DNA from: CAWIJJ01 sp963836425
GTDB taxonomy: Bacteria > Acidobacteriota > Terriglobia > Bryobacterales > Bryobacteraceae
Direction of reading: 5' to 3'
Assembly: GCA_963836425.1 (NCBI GenBank)
Contig: CAWIJJ010000011.1
Span: forward strand, 1 to 64,000
DNA: 64,000 nt
The notes under the pieces were generated by a model. The model worked only from the letters and a program-made list of their open reading frames with translations, did no database searches and was not told the origin of the DNA. Each line of letters opens with the position of its first letter. The stretch's first letter is position 1. Shown here piece after piece: positions 53,512 to 62,400 of the stretch. The translations under genes were made by a program, and so were the position numbers.

Positions 53512-56014
53512 CTAAGTTCGCAATGCCGAGATCGGATCGACGCGCATGGCACGCCGGGCGGGCAGATACGATGCCAGTACGGCAACGCCCGCCAGCACCA
53601 GCGGCGAAACGACCATTGTCACCGGATCCCACCGGCTCACTCCAAAAAGGAAGGCTGACATCCACCGCGTCGCCACCAGACCTGCGATGAGTCCGATGGC
53701 TGTTCCAGCCAGAGTCCAGGCGGCCGCGTCACCCAGAATCATTCGGAAAAGCGCTGCCGGACGGGCGCCCAGGGCCATGCGAATTCCGATCTCCTTCGTG
53801 CGGCGATTAACCGCATGGGCCTGCACGCCGTAGATTCCGACGCCCGCCAGCAGCAGCGCCAGGACAGCGAACAGGCTCACCAGCCAGCTACGGAAACGCG
53901 GCGATGCCACGGACTGCGCGGCCAGTTGGTCCATGGTCTGCAACTGAAACAGATACGCGTTGCCCGAGTGTATGGAGGGCATGCCTGTCACCGCTGCCCG
54001 AATCGTTGAGATCAACTGGTCCGGATCGTGGGCGGTTCGCGCCACATAAGTCACTCGATCCGAGGCATCCTGATAGAGCGAATAATAAAACGTTGGCGGT
54101 GGGGACACATCCAGACGGAACCGCGTATCGCGCGCGATGCCCACGATCACGCAATCGGCCGGCTGTGTGCTGCTCGAACTCACGATGCCGCACCGCGGAG
54201 CCTTGACATGTCTCCCAACCGCACGGCCGCCGGGGAACAGAAGTCGGGCCATGGTCTGGTTCACGATCAGCGGCTTCGAGCCCGCGACCAGGCCCGCGTC
54301 CTGGCTGAAATTCGATCCCTCCACTACTGGCGCGCTTACCGCATCGAAATAGCCGGGGCTGACGTGCGCCATCGAGGTCGATTCCGGGAGTTGAATTCCA
54401 TCAACCGGCACACCCCAACCACCCCCTTCGTCCGTCAACGGAAAAGAGTTGGAAGCGCCCACCTGCACGATTCCCGGAATCGACTTCAGCCGCCGCTCTA
54501 ACTCCATGAACCAGGCCATCTGATCTTGCACGCGCCGCCTCGTGTCCCCGGGCGCCGCGGACTCGGAAGGGCGCGGGAGTTCGATATCGAACGTGACACG
54601 GTTCTCCACCCGGAATCCGGCGTCCACGGCGGTAAGTCTGGCAAAGCTGTGAACCAGAAGGCCGGCGGACATCACCAGGATCATGATTACGGCCACCTGC
54701 GCGACGATCAGAAATCGGGAGATTCCAATCCTGCTGCTGTGCTGTTTGCCCGACGACGCGCTCATGGCGCGATTCAGGTCCGTGCGCGCGGAATGCCACG
54801 CCGGTGCAAGGCCGAACAGCAGAACCGCGCCTGTGGAAGCCGCCAGCGTGAAGGCCAGAACCGCCGGATCGAGAGCCTCGGGCCGTATGCGGACAAGATC
54901 CGCGAGGGTAGACGCAGGAAGCAGAAAGGATCCCCAGAACCGCAGCAACTGGAACGTCCACGCCGCCATGATCAATCCGGCAGCGCCCCCAAAAAGAGCC
55001 AGGATACCGCTCTCGGTAAGCAATTGGGCCGTCAGGCGCCCGCGGGAGCACCCCAGCGCCAGGCGCATCGCGATCTCGCTCTCCCGCGCGCCGGACCGCG
55101 CCAGCAGCAGATTGGCTGCGTTCGTACAGGCGATCAGCAATAAGCAACCTGCGGCGGCCCACAATAACCACAATGCAAGATGACCCTTGGCCCGGAAATG
55201 GTCCCACAGCGGAACCACGCCGATTCCCCAGCCCTTGTTGGAGGCTGGATACGCTTGTGCCTCTTGCGCCGCCACCGCCGTCATCGCGGCCCGAGCCTGC
55301 GCCAGCGCGGATGCCGGCTCTCAATCTTCCCACCACGCGGAAGCGACGCACTGTCCGAAGACTCATCAGGAAACCCGACAGCGGCTGCTGCGGCTTCCAG
55401 ATGTCGGTGGATTCGTCGAATGCAAATTCGCGCGGCAGAATCCCGACTACGGTATACGCGGCGTACTCGCTCCCCTTTTCGCGCAGCGCTCGGCCCAGCG
55501 CCCGGAAACTTCCGCCGAAGTGCCGCTGCCAGAAGTCGTAACTGATGAGGACCACATCGCCCCGGCCCTTCGCGCCATCTTCAGCCGTAAATGTGCGCCC
55601 GGCAAGCGGCGACACGCCAAGCAGGGAAAAGAAATTGCCGGAGACGTCGCGCACAGCCAGGTGCAGCCCTTCACCGGAATCGCTCCAGGTAGTCACATGG
55701 GTGCCGCTTACCGTGGCAAACTCCGAAAAGATCCGTTGCAGTTGAGGTTTCCAGTCCTCGAGTTCCGCGCCTGAGGTGCCGCTATTGAATTCCCCGCTCT
55801 CCGCCTTGCCCGTCGAGACATATGCCAGTTCGTCCAGGCCGGCAAATCCGGGAGGCCGCAGAACGGCAGCATAAACCAGGCTGAAAATCGCGCTATTGGC
55901 GCCGATGCCAAGCGCCAGCGTCAGAACCCCAACCGCAAAAAAGCCAGGGTTCATCCTCAGTGACCGAAAGGCATAGCGAAGGTCCTGCACGAAGTTGCCG
56001 GCTGCCGGTGTCAT
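53512..56014 (-). pseudogene. MacB/FtsX-type ABC permease (ADOP family), one frame break
   Basis: The N-terminal part reads from ATG 56014 (FVQDLRYAFRSLRMNPGFFA ... DVVLISYDFWQRHFGGS) to RFRVVGRLRAG. Near 55315 one base is missing or extra. The rest continues in another frame: ASALAQARAAMTAVAAQ, then SEIAMRLALGCSRGRLTAQL, KEIGIRMALGARPAALFRMI and the ending RRAMRVDPISALRT. Joined, it would be about 830 residues, the normal length. GGGGGG lies six bases before ATG 56014. As no other defect exists, an assembly indel is likely. Confidence 0.75.
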
Positions 56015-56091
56015 AAGCATCCCCCCGCTACAGTAACGACGCGGAACCACGCAAAACGTGGGTACCGATTTCAGACTGGTCGCCGGTCCCG

Positions 56092-56673
56092 CTACTCCAC
56101 CGTGACCACCATCCCCGTGCTGTGCCCTTTCCCCAGCTTGCGATATCCGTGCGGTACCGTCGAGTCGAAATAAACGGCATCGCCCTGCCCGAGCTCGTGC
56201 TGATCTTTCTCCACGTGGAGTGACACGGAACCCTGCGTCACGAAAAGCAGTTCCACACCCGGATGCTGGTGTGGACGTATGCGCGCCGGATCCGCTTCCG
56301 TGAACTCCGCGTAAAAAGCATTGAGGCGGCGATTCTCTGCCCGAAAATCCAGGCTCTCGAAAAGATAGTTCGGCGCCGCGCCCGGAGTGTCCGGAAAGCG
56401 CAGCCGCTCGGCCTTTTTCACGATCTCCAGCACCGGCTTCGGTTCCGGATTGAAGAAGTACTCGAGGCCCACGCTGAAAACCATGGAGATCCGCAGCAGC
56501 GTCGGGAGCGTCGGGTGCATCAGGTCCCGCTCCAGCTTCGAGAGCAGCGCGGCGGAGAGTCCCGTGTGCTTGCTCAACTCGGCCAGTCCCATGCTCTTCC
56601 TCAACCTCAGCCGCCGCAGCTTTTGTCCGATCGAGTAGCGCGCCAGCCCCTTGGTAATCGTTTCGCCAACCAT
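56092..56673 (-). CDS. XRE-family regulator with C-terminal cupin
   Basis: The 193-residue product has an N-terminal Cro/C1 helix-turn-helix (GQKLRRLRLRKSMGLAELSKHTGLSAALLSKLER) and a C-terminal cupin (RPHQHPGVELLFVTQGSVSLH ... GDAVYFDSTVPHGYRKLG) that probably senses a small ligand. The architecture matches SutR/PuuR-like repressors. It is divergent from the fasciclin gene, and the palindromes in the shared region are candidate targets. Metal-binding cupin His residues are present (HQH and H of VPHGY). Confidence 0.88.
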   Translation of the reverse strand: MVGETITKGLARYSIGQKLRRLRLRKSMGLAELSKHTGLSAALLSKLERDLMHPTLPTLLRISMVFSVGLEYFFNPEPKPVLEIVKKAERLRFPDTPGAAPNYLFESLDFRAENRRLNAFYAEFTEADPARIRPHQHPGVELLFVTQGSVSLHVEKDQHELGQGDAVYFDSTVPHGYRKLGKGHSTGMVVTVE

Positions 56674-56750
56674 AGTTGAAAACCCGTTTTCCTCCCGGTC
56701 ACGAACGGGCCCGAAATTTTCCCCGCGTGAAAGCCTCTTCCCGCAGTTTC

Positions 56751-56779
56751 TTTACAGTAAAACATGTTTTCCTTAAGAT
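56751..56779 (+). promoter_or_regulatory. Fasciclin promoter with overlapping palindromes
   Basis: TTTACA (56751-56756) and TAAGAT (56774-56779) have a 17-base spacer. The -35 lies in the palindrome TTTACAGTAAA (56751-56761), and the spacer holds AAAACATGTTTT (56759-56770), a perfect 12-bp palindrome. They are good operator candidates for the divergent XRE-cupin protein. Confidence 0.55.
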
Positions 56780-56823
56780 CAAGGGTAGTGAGGGCAGAGA
56801 GCCTCTCGAAAGGACAAACGCAA

Positions 56824-57312
56824 ATGAGGATCGTAAACAGGTCGATGCTGGCAGGGATGCTGGCAACAGTTGGATGCGTGGGCGTGCTGGGTGCGGCCGA
56901 CGCGAAGATGGACATCGTCGATACTGCCGTGTCGGCGAAATTCACCACCCTGGTGGCGGCGGTCAAAGCGGCAGGACTGGTGGAGACGTTGAAAGGGCCC
57001 GGACCGTTCACCGTCTTCGCCCCCACCGATGCAGCGTTCGCGAAACTGCCTCCCGGAACAGTCGAAAACCTCCTGAAGCCGGAAAACCGCGCCAGGCTAC
57101 AGGACATTCTCAAGTACCACGTAGTGGCCGGCGAATATAAAGCCGCGGACGTGGTCAAGATGACCTCGGCGCCCACCGTCGAGGGGCAGAAGGTCAAAAT
57201 CAAAACCGCCGGCGGCAAAGTCATGGTGGACGGAGCGCAGGTCGTGAAGACCGACGTCGAAGCGTCCAACGGCGTCATCCACGTGATCGACTCTGTCATC
57301 ATGCCGAAATAA
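56824..57312 (+). CDS. Exported fasciclin-domain protein
   Basis: This 162-residue protein has a signal peptide (MRIVNRSMLAGMLATVGCVG ... LGAADA) and one fasciclin (FAS1) domain: KFTTLVAAVKAAGLVETLKG, PFTVFAPTDAAFAKLP, ILKYHVVAGEYKAADV and GVIHVIDSVIMPK. FAS1 domains mediate adhesion or protein binding. AAAGGAC ten bases before ATG 56824 serves as ribosome site. It is probably regulated by the divergent XRE-cupin protein. Confidence 0.9.
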   Translation: MRIVNRSMLAGMLATVGCVGVLGAADAKMDIVDTAVSAKFTTLVAAVKAAGLVETLKGPGPFTVFAPTDAAFAKLPPGTVENLLKPENRARLQDILKYHVVAGEYKAADVVKMTSAPTVEGQKVKIKTAGGKVMVDGAQVVKTDVEASNGVIHVIDSVIMPK

Positions 57313-57381
57313 AATACCCGCCACCGCTCTTGCAATCGCAGCCCGGGTTTCTCATCATGAAACCCGGGAGACGTTATTTTC

Positions 57382-57855
57382 ATGAAAGAAGCGTTGGCAG
57401 GTCAGGTTTCATCGATTAAAGATTGGTTCGAACGCTCGACACGCGTCCTGGATGAGTCGGATTCCGGGTTCGCTCCCAAAGACGGGATGTTCACCGCCGC
57501 CCAGCAGGTGGCGCACGCAGCCCAGACTATCGACTGGTTCTTCGATGGTGCGTTCAAGCCGGGCGGCTTCAATATGGACTTCGAGAACATTGACAAGGAG
57601 ATTCGCGCGGTGACTTCGCTCCGCTTCGCGCGCGAATGGTTTGACCGGGCAATTAAGACCGCAACAGAGGGCGTGCAGGCGCATTCAGACGAGGAGTGGG
57701 CTTCTCCGCTGCCGGAAGGGCCTATCATGGGCGGACTGCCGCGCGCCGCAATCATCAGCGCCATCCTGGACCATACCGCGCATCATCGCGGCGCTTTGAC
57801 GGTCTACTCGCGGCTGCTGGGAAAAGTGCCTCCCATGCCGTACATGGAAATGTAA
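57382..57855 (+). CDS. DinB-family protein
   Basis: A 157-residue four-helix-bundle protein. Metal-binding His positions are in AAQQVAHAAQTIDWFFDG and LDHTAHHRGALTVYSRLLG, the typical DinB/YfiT spacing. Family members are metal-dependent thiol transferases or unknown. It lies 69 bases after the fasciclin gene with its own ribosome site (GGGAG). Confidence 0.82.
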   Translation: MKEALAGQVSSIKDWFERSTRVLDESDSGFAPKDGMFTAAQQVAHAAQTIDWFFDGAFKPGGFNMDFENIDKEIRAVTSLRFAREWFDRAIKTATEGVQAHSDEEWASPLPEGPIMGGLPRAAIISAILDHTAHHRGALTVYSRLLGKVPPMPYMEM

Positions 57856-57937
57856 TCTTACTGGGCCCGAAGCAATACAAGCCGGCCGTCCAACCGAGCC
57901 AATCACCATCCGGCCCGCGGCGATGGCCGGCGCACCC

Positions 57938-59302
57938 TCAGTTCCCCGCAAGCGCCCAGAGCTGATTGCGGTTGGAGAGAAACAGGACGCCATTTGCCGG
58001 CGCCGGCGTCGAATACACGTTGCTCCCCATGGTCGACTCGGCAATCACCTTCTTTTCTTTGGAAGCGGCCAGCACCGCCACATCGCCGTCTTCGTCTCCC
58101 AGGTACACGTTCCCGCCGATTGTGATGGGAGACGCCCACACCACCGAGAGCATGTCGTGCGTCCAGTGGTTCGCGCCGGTTTCCACATCCAGGCAGTGCA
58201 GGAATCCGGCCAGATCGGCCGCAAACAGCAGGCCCCCGGCAATCGATACGGTCGAAATGGAGCGCCGGATCTTGTCGTATACCCAGACCAGGCCCGTGGC
58301 CGTGATGTCGCCTCGTTTGGTTGCGTCGATGGCGTACAGCCGCCCCGGCCCCTGCCCGCTCTCCGGATCCTGCCCGTTGGCGACATAAACGCGGTTTTGC
58401 CAGATTACCGGCGTCGCGATCACGAAATTCCGCGTCTTCGGCCAGGACGCGTCCTTGGGATTGGTATCGAACTCCCACAGCATTTTCCCGGTGAGCGTCT
58501 CGTAGGAACGAACCCAACCGTCGCCTTCGCCGATCACCACCTGCGCGGCCCCGGCGATGGTCCCCACCGACGGCGAGGACCACTGTCCGTCGAGGATCCT
58601 GTCTCCTGCGCTGTTGGCCTGCCACACCACCTTGCCGCTCGACTTGTTCACCGCCACCAGCGAGGGGGCGCGCGGAGCCGGGACCTTGTCGTGCTCTTCG
58701 TTGCGTCCGTTGGACGTCGAAACGAACACCAGCTCCCCCATGGATACGGGCGAGGAGTTCGACATGTTATGCGGCGCCACTCCCAATTCCTTGATCATGT
58801 CCAGCTTCCAGATCACCTTGCTGCCGCCCTTCCCGTCTCCGTGGCTATCGAGACAGAGCAACTCACAGCGGTTGGTCACGTAGTACAGGCGCTCGCCCTC
58901 CACCAGCGGCGAGGAGCACACGCCTACCTGCGGCCAGTCGTTCCCGCTCCCGGGCAGCTTTTCGCTCGTGTGCTGCCACAGGAACTGCCCGTCCGACTCC
59001 CGGAAGCACATCAGCACGCCGCGGTCGCCCGGCTCTTTCGGATTTCGCTCCAGCTCGTTGTTGGTCCCGATGTAGACCTGCCCGCCTGCCACTACGGGGT
59101 TGCCGTAAGTCTGAGAGCCGAGTTGCGCCATCCACTTGACGTTCTTCTTCGCCTGAATGTCCCAGGAGACCGGAACTCCCGTCATCTCCGAAAACATGTT
59201 TCGCCCGGGAGTGCCTCCCCACATGGGCCAGTCGGTGGTAGGGCTGCCGGCTTCGACCAGCAGGCAGCCAACGATGCCGGAGAGAAGCAGAACGCGTCCC
59301 AT
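57938..59302 (-). CDS. Exported PQQ-like beta-propeller protein
   Basis: The 454-residue product has a signal peptide (to VEAGS) and repeated propeller blades with the PQQ-type core, such as SSPLVEGERLYYVTNRCELLCLD, SLVAVNKSSGKVVWQANSAG and LLFAADLAGFLHCLDVETG. It lacks the catalytic residues of PQQ dehydrogenases and is more likely a structural or binding propeller. It starts 1 base after the stop of the second propeller gene, so they are co-translated. Confidence 0.85.
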   Translation of the reverse strand: MGRVLLLSGIVGCLLVEAGSPTTDWPMWGGTPGRNMFSEMTGVPVSWDIQAKKNVKWMAQLGSQTYGNPVVAGGQVYIGTNNELERNPKEPGDRGVLMCFRESDGQFLWQHTSEKLPGSGNDWPQVGVCSSPLVEGERLYYVTNRCELLCLDSHGDGKGGSKVIWKLDMIKELGVAPHNMSNSSPVSMGELVFVSTSNGRNEEHDKVPAPRAPSLVAVNKSSGKVVWQANSAGDRILDGQWSSPSVGTIAGAAQVVIGEGDGWVRSYETLTGKMLWEFDTNPKDASWPKTRNFVIATPVIWQNRVYVANGQDPESGQGPGRLYAIDATKRGDITATGLVWVYDKIRRSISTVSIAGGLLFAADLAGFLHCLDVETGANHWTHDMLSVVWASPITIGGNVYLGDEDGDVAVLAASKEKKVIAESTMGSNVYSTPAPANGVLFLSNRNQLWALAGN

Positions 59303-59303
59303 T

Positions 59304-60515
59304 CTATTTCCCGATGTTGTAGGCGAATAACGTGTTCTGGTCCCGCAGATACAGCCGCCCGTTGGCCACTACCGGCGGAGTCCAGGTGGGATAGCTGCCG
59401 GTTGGGATGCCAAACCTCGAGATCTCCTTGTAAGCCGCCGGATCCGGTTGAATCAAAGCGATCTTGCCGTCCTCGCCCAGGCAATACAGCCGGTTGCCCG
59501 CGTAGATGCAGTTTCCCTTCCCGACGCTGCGGTCCTTCCAGGCCACCTTGCCGGTCATGAAATCCATCGCCGTCAGAATGGAGCTCGAGAATCCGTACAG
59601 ATGATTGCCGACCAGAACCGACGTGGTGTAGTGGTTCCGCATATCGCGGTTGAAGTAGACTTCGTGCGCCTTCACCGCGTTCCCCTCGAAGGTAATCTTG
59701 AGCAGGGCGCAACCGGTGCCGTAATCGCTCGAAACGAAAACGTATCCGTCCCGCACCACCGGCGTGGCGACATTGGCCGTGTCGTTGCCCGCCCGCTGGT
59801 AACGCCAGAGCGGCTGCCCGTTGTCGATATTGAGCCCGACCGCGCCCCCTGCCGTGAAGACCGTCACGCCGCGAACAGGGCCGGTCGTAAAGGGCATGGC
59901 GGAGGAGTAGCCCGCCGGATCGCTGAGCGACTTCCAGATCACTTCGCCGGTAAGCTTATTGAGCGCGACGATGGAGGATCGCGGTCCACCGGGAACCACG
60001 ATCACCCGGTCCCCCTCGATCAATGGCGATTCGCTATACGCCCACTGCGGGAGAGTGCCGCCGAACTTCGCCTGGAAATTGACGCTCCAGATCTTCCTTC
60101 CCGTTTCCGTGTCCAGGCACAGCAGCGTCCCGTCCGCGCCTACCGCGTAGAGCCGGTTGCCGTCTACCGTCGGCGTGCCGCGCGGACCGTTGCCGTGGCT
60201 TTCCCGGAAACCGAGGCCCCCGGGCGTCTTCCAGACCTGTTTGCCCGTGTTCGTATCGAGGGCCAGTACGAACGCCTGGTTGCCTTCCTGGCCTTGCACG
60301 TACAGGCGGTTCCCGACGACAGCCGGGCCGGAGTAGCCCTCACCCAGCCCTCGCGCCTTCCACACCAGGGGTGGCCCGGAAGCCGGCCAGGATTCGAGCA
60401 GCCCGGTTTCCTGCGAGATTCCATCGCGGTTTGGGCCGCGCCATTGAGGCCAATCGGCCGCCATCGCAACGCCGGCCATCAGGATAATCGGGCACCAATA
60501 TCTGCATCCGCGCAT
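59304..60515 (-). CDS. Exported PQQ-like beta-propeller protein
   Basis: This 403-residue protein has a signal peptide (to AMAADW) and propeller repeats starting WPQWRGPNRDGISQETGLLE, a sequence typical of planctomycete and acidobacterial outer proteins. Other blades include AFVLALDTNTGKQVWKTPGG and LLCLDTETGRKIWSVNFQAK. Function unknown, probably binding. It forms a pair with the downstream propeller gene. Confidence 0.85.
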   Translation of the reverse strand: MRGCRYWCPIILMAGVAMAADWPQWRGPNRDGISQETGLLESWPASGPPLVWKARGLGEGYSGPAVVGNRLYVQGQEGNQAFVLALDTNTGKQVWKTPGGLGFRESHGNGPRGTPTVDGNRLYAVGADGTLLCLDTETGRKIWSVNFQAKFGGTLPQWAYSESPLIEGDRVIVVPGGPRSSIVALNKLTGEVIWKSLSDPAGYSSAMPFTTGPVRGVTVFTAGGAVGLNIDNGQPLWRYQRAGNDTANVATPVVRDGYVFVSSDYGTGCALLKITFEGNAVKAHEVYFNRDMRNHYTTSVLVGNHLYGFSSSILTAMDFMTGKVAWKDRSVGKGNCIYAGNRLYCLGEDGKIALIQPDPAAYKEISRFGIPTGSYPTWTPPVVANGRLYLRDQNTLFAYNIGK

Positions 60516-60574
60516 GCGAAAAGATTAACCGCTGGCGCGGAGATTGGCAATTGCCCGGAAGATGGGCCTCCGGA

Positions 60575-61882
60575 CTAACTCAGGCCTTTAACGCGCCAGC
60601 CGGCACGGTATTGCCTTCTTACCACCTGGTTCGCTTCGTCGGGGTTCCGGAACTTCCCCTTGGCTCCGTTCCATTCGAGAGTCGTCTTCGGGAAGCGGGT
60701 GGCCGCCGGTCCCAGCAGCACGGACTCGGTCAGCGGCCCGGAATAGTCGAACGGCGTGGTGGTTTTGCCGTTTCCGAGAACGGCTTCGGCAAACTGGAAG
60801 TAGTGGTTCTGCGGCTCCACAGCCGGCATTTCGTAGCCGCGGAAATCGTCCTCGGGCAACAGCACCGGCATGTTGGTATGGCCCAGCAGCATGGCGCCCT
60901 TCGTCCCCAGGAAAATCGATCCCTGCGCGGGCAGGCGGCGGTTGCCGAGAAGGTCCTGCGCTTCGCGCGGCGGCCGTTCGTCGCCATCGAACCAGGACAC
61001 CGGCACCGTTTCTCCCTCGGTATGCGCCGTCCCCGGAAATACATAATGAATGATGGAGTTCAGCGCCCAGTTGTGCTGCGTGGGCGCCGGCCCCTCGGAC
61101 CGCACGGTCAAGGGCGCCGTCAACTCCAGCGCGCTGAAAACCGGGTCCAGGATGTGGCATCCCATGTCGCCGAACGTGGCCGTGCCGAAATCGATCCGCT
61201 TGCGCCAGTTTTCGGGATGGTAGTACTTGTCGCCGATGAAGGGCCGCGAGGCAGCCACACCCAGCCACAGGTCCCAGCTCATCGTGGCCGGCGGCGTGTC
61301 CGCGCGATCGGGCATCGGATCCGGGTCACCCCACTTCTTGTTGCTCCAGGACCAGACCTGCTTCACCTTTCCGACGGCGCCTCCGCGAATCAGCGCCACG
61401 GCAGTCTGGTACTCGCGCGTCGAGTGCTGCTGAATTCCCATTTGGGTCACCAGCTTCTTTTTGCGCGCGGTTTCGCGCAACTGGCGCGCCTCGTACAGGT
61501 CGTGCGTGAGCGGCTTCTGCACGTAGACATGGATGCCGTTGCGCATGGCGCTCATCGCGATGGGGGCGTGCATGTGGTCCGGAGTGCCGACGCAGGCCGC
61601 GTCCACATTCTTTCGCTCCTTGCGCAGCAGTTCCCGCCAGTCCTGGTAAACCCGCGCATCCGGGTACTTGGCTTTCAAATTGTCCAGGCGGGCCGAATCA
61701 ACCTCGGCCACGGCGACCAATTGCACTTTGGGATGACGGGCAATTCCGTCCAGGGTGTAGAATCCCATGTTGCCGCCGCCGAACGCCGCCAGCCGCACGG
61801 TTCCGCTGGGCGGCGCCGAAACCAGGCGCTTCACAAAAAACGGCGCGGCGACGGCCGCTTGCACGAAGGAACGGCGATTCAT
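60575..61882 (-). CDS. Tat-exported Gfo/Idh/MocA-family oxidoreductase
   Basis: A 435-residue protein with a Tat signal (NRRSFVQAAVAAPFFVKRL). The Rossmann motif AAFGGGNMGFYTLDG, VYVQKPLTHD (the EKP-like motif, with Gln for Glu) and a large C-terminal domain with DMGCHILDPVFSALEL follow. Exported members carry the nicotinamide cofactor folded in before Tat transport, and some act as glycosidases or sugar oxidoreductases. ATG 61882 has AAGGG six bases upstream. The DUF4920 gene lies 11 bases before it on the same strand. Confidence 0.87.
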   Translation of the reverse strand: MNRRSFVQAAVAAPFFVKRLVSAPPSGTVRLAAFGGGNMGFYTLDGIARHPKVQLVAVAEVDSARLDNLKAKYPDARVYQDWRELLRKERKNVDAACVGTPDHMHAPIAMSAMRNGIHVYVQKPLTHDLYEARQLRETARKKKLVTQMGIQQHSTREYQTAVALIRGGAVGKVKQVWSWSNKKWGDPDPMPDRADTPPATMSWDLWLGVAASRPFIGDKYYHPENWRKRIDFGTATFGDMGCHILDPVFSALELTAPLTVRSEGPAPTQHNWALNSIIHYVFPGTAHTEGETVPVSWFDGDERPPREAQDLLGNRRLPAQGSIFLGTKGAMLLGHTNMPVLLPEDDFRGYEMPAVEPQNHYFQFAEAVLGNGKTTTPFDYSGPLTESVLLGPAATRFPKTTLEWNGAKGKFRNPDEANQVVRRQYRAGWRVKGLS

Positions 61883-61893
61883 GATGTGCCCTT

Positions 61894-62346
61894 TCAATTG
61901 CCCAGAATAACGGCCCCGGTGCCCTGAATCTGATACCTGGTGATTCCGCCCTTAATAGACGAAGCATCGAACGGCTTCCCCGTTTCCTCCGCCTCATGTT
62001 TGGCCGCCTCGATCGCTTCCTCGCGAGTCATCTCGATCTTCGCGAGCCGGCCTTCGGCAATCGCCGTCCGGCCTGCCCCGTCCTTGGGAAACTCGATCTC
62101 GCCGTCGTTCACCTTGATCCGCACCGATTTGCCGTCTTCCCCGGCCAGTTCCATCCAGCAGCCCGCCATCTGGCAGACCTCCAGAATCCTGCCCTTCACC
62201 TGGACGGTCTTACCCACGTACTGTCCCGGCTTGGCCAGCAGTTCCCCCACCGTGAGCGGTTCTTTCAATGTGAGGGGCTTGCCGAGTTTGCTGTCGGCGG
62301 CCGCCAGCAGGCACAGCGATAGGGCAAAGGCTGCAAAAAGCTTCAT
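61894..62346 (-). CDS. Exported DUF4920-like protein
   Basis: This 150-residue protein has a signal peptide (to AAADS) and a single beta-barrel domain (YVGKTVQVKGRILEVCQMAG, then CWMELAGEDGKSVRIKVNDG), which resembles DUF4920 and OB-fold-like proteins. Its Cys and Met residues (CQMAGCWM) could bind metal. It probably shares a transcript with the downstream Gfo/Idh/MocA gene. The role is unknown. Confidence 0.75.
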   Translation of the reverse strand: MKLFAAFALSLCLLAAADSKLGKPLTLKEPLTVGELLAKPGQYVGKTVQVKGRILEVCQMAGCWMELAGEDGKSVRIKVNDGEIEFPKDGAGRTAIAEGRLAKIEMTREEAIEAAKHEAEETGKPFDASSIKGGITRYQIQGTGAVILGN

Positions 62347-62400
62347 GGAGGTATTATGGCGCGAAAACCGCGTGCCCCGCTCGAATCTGCCGCGAATCGT

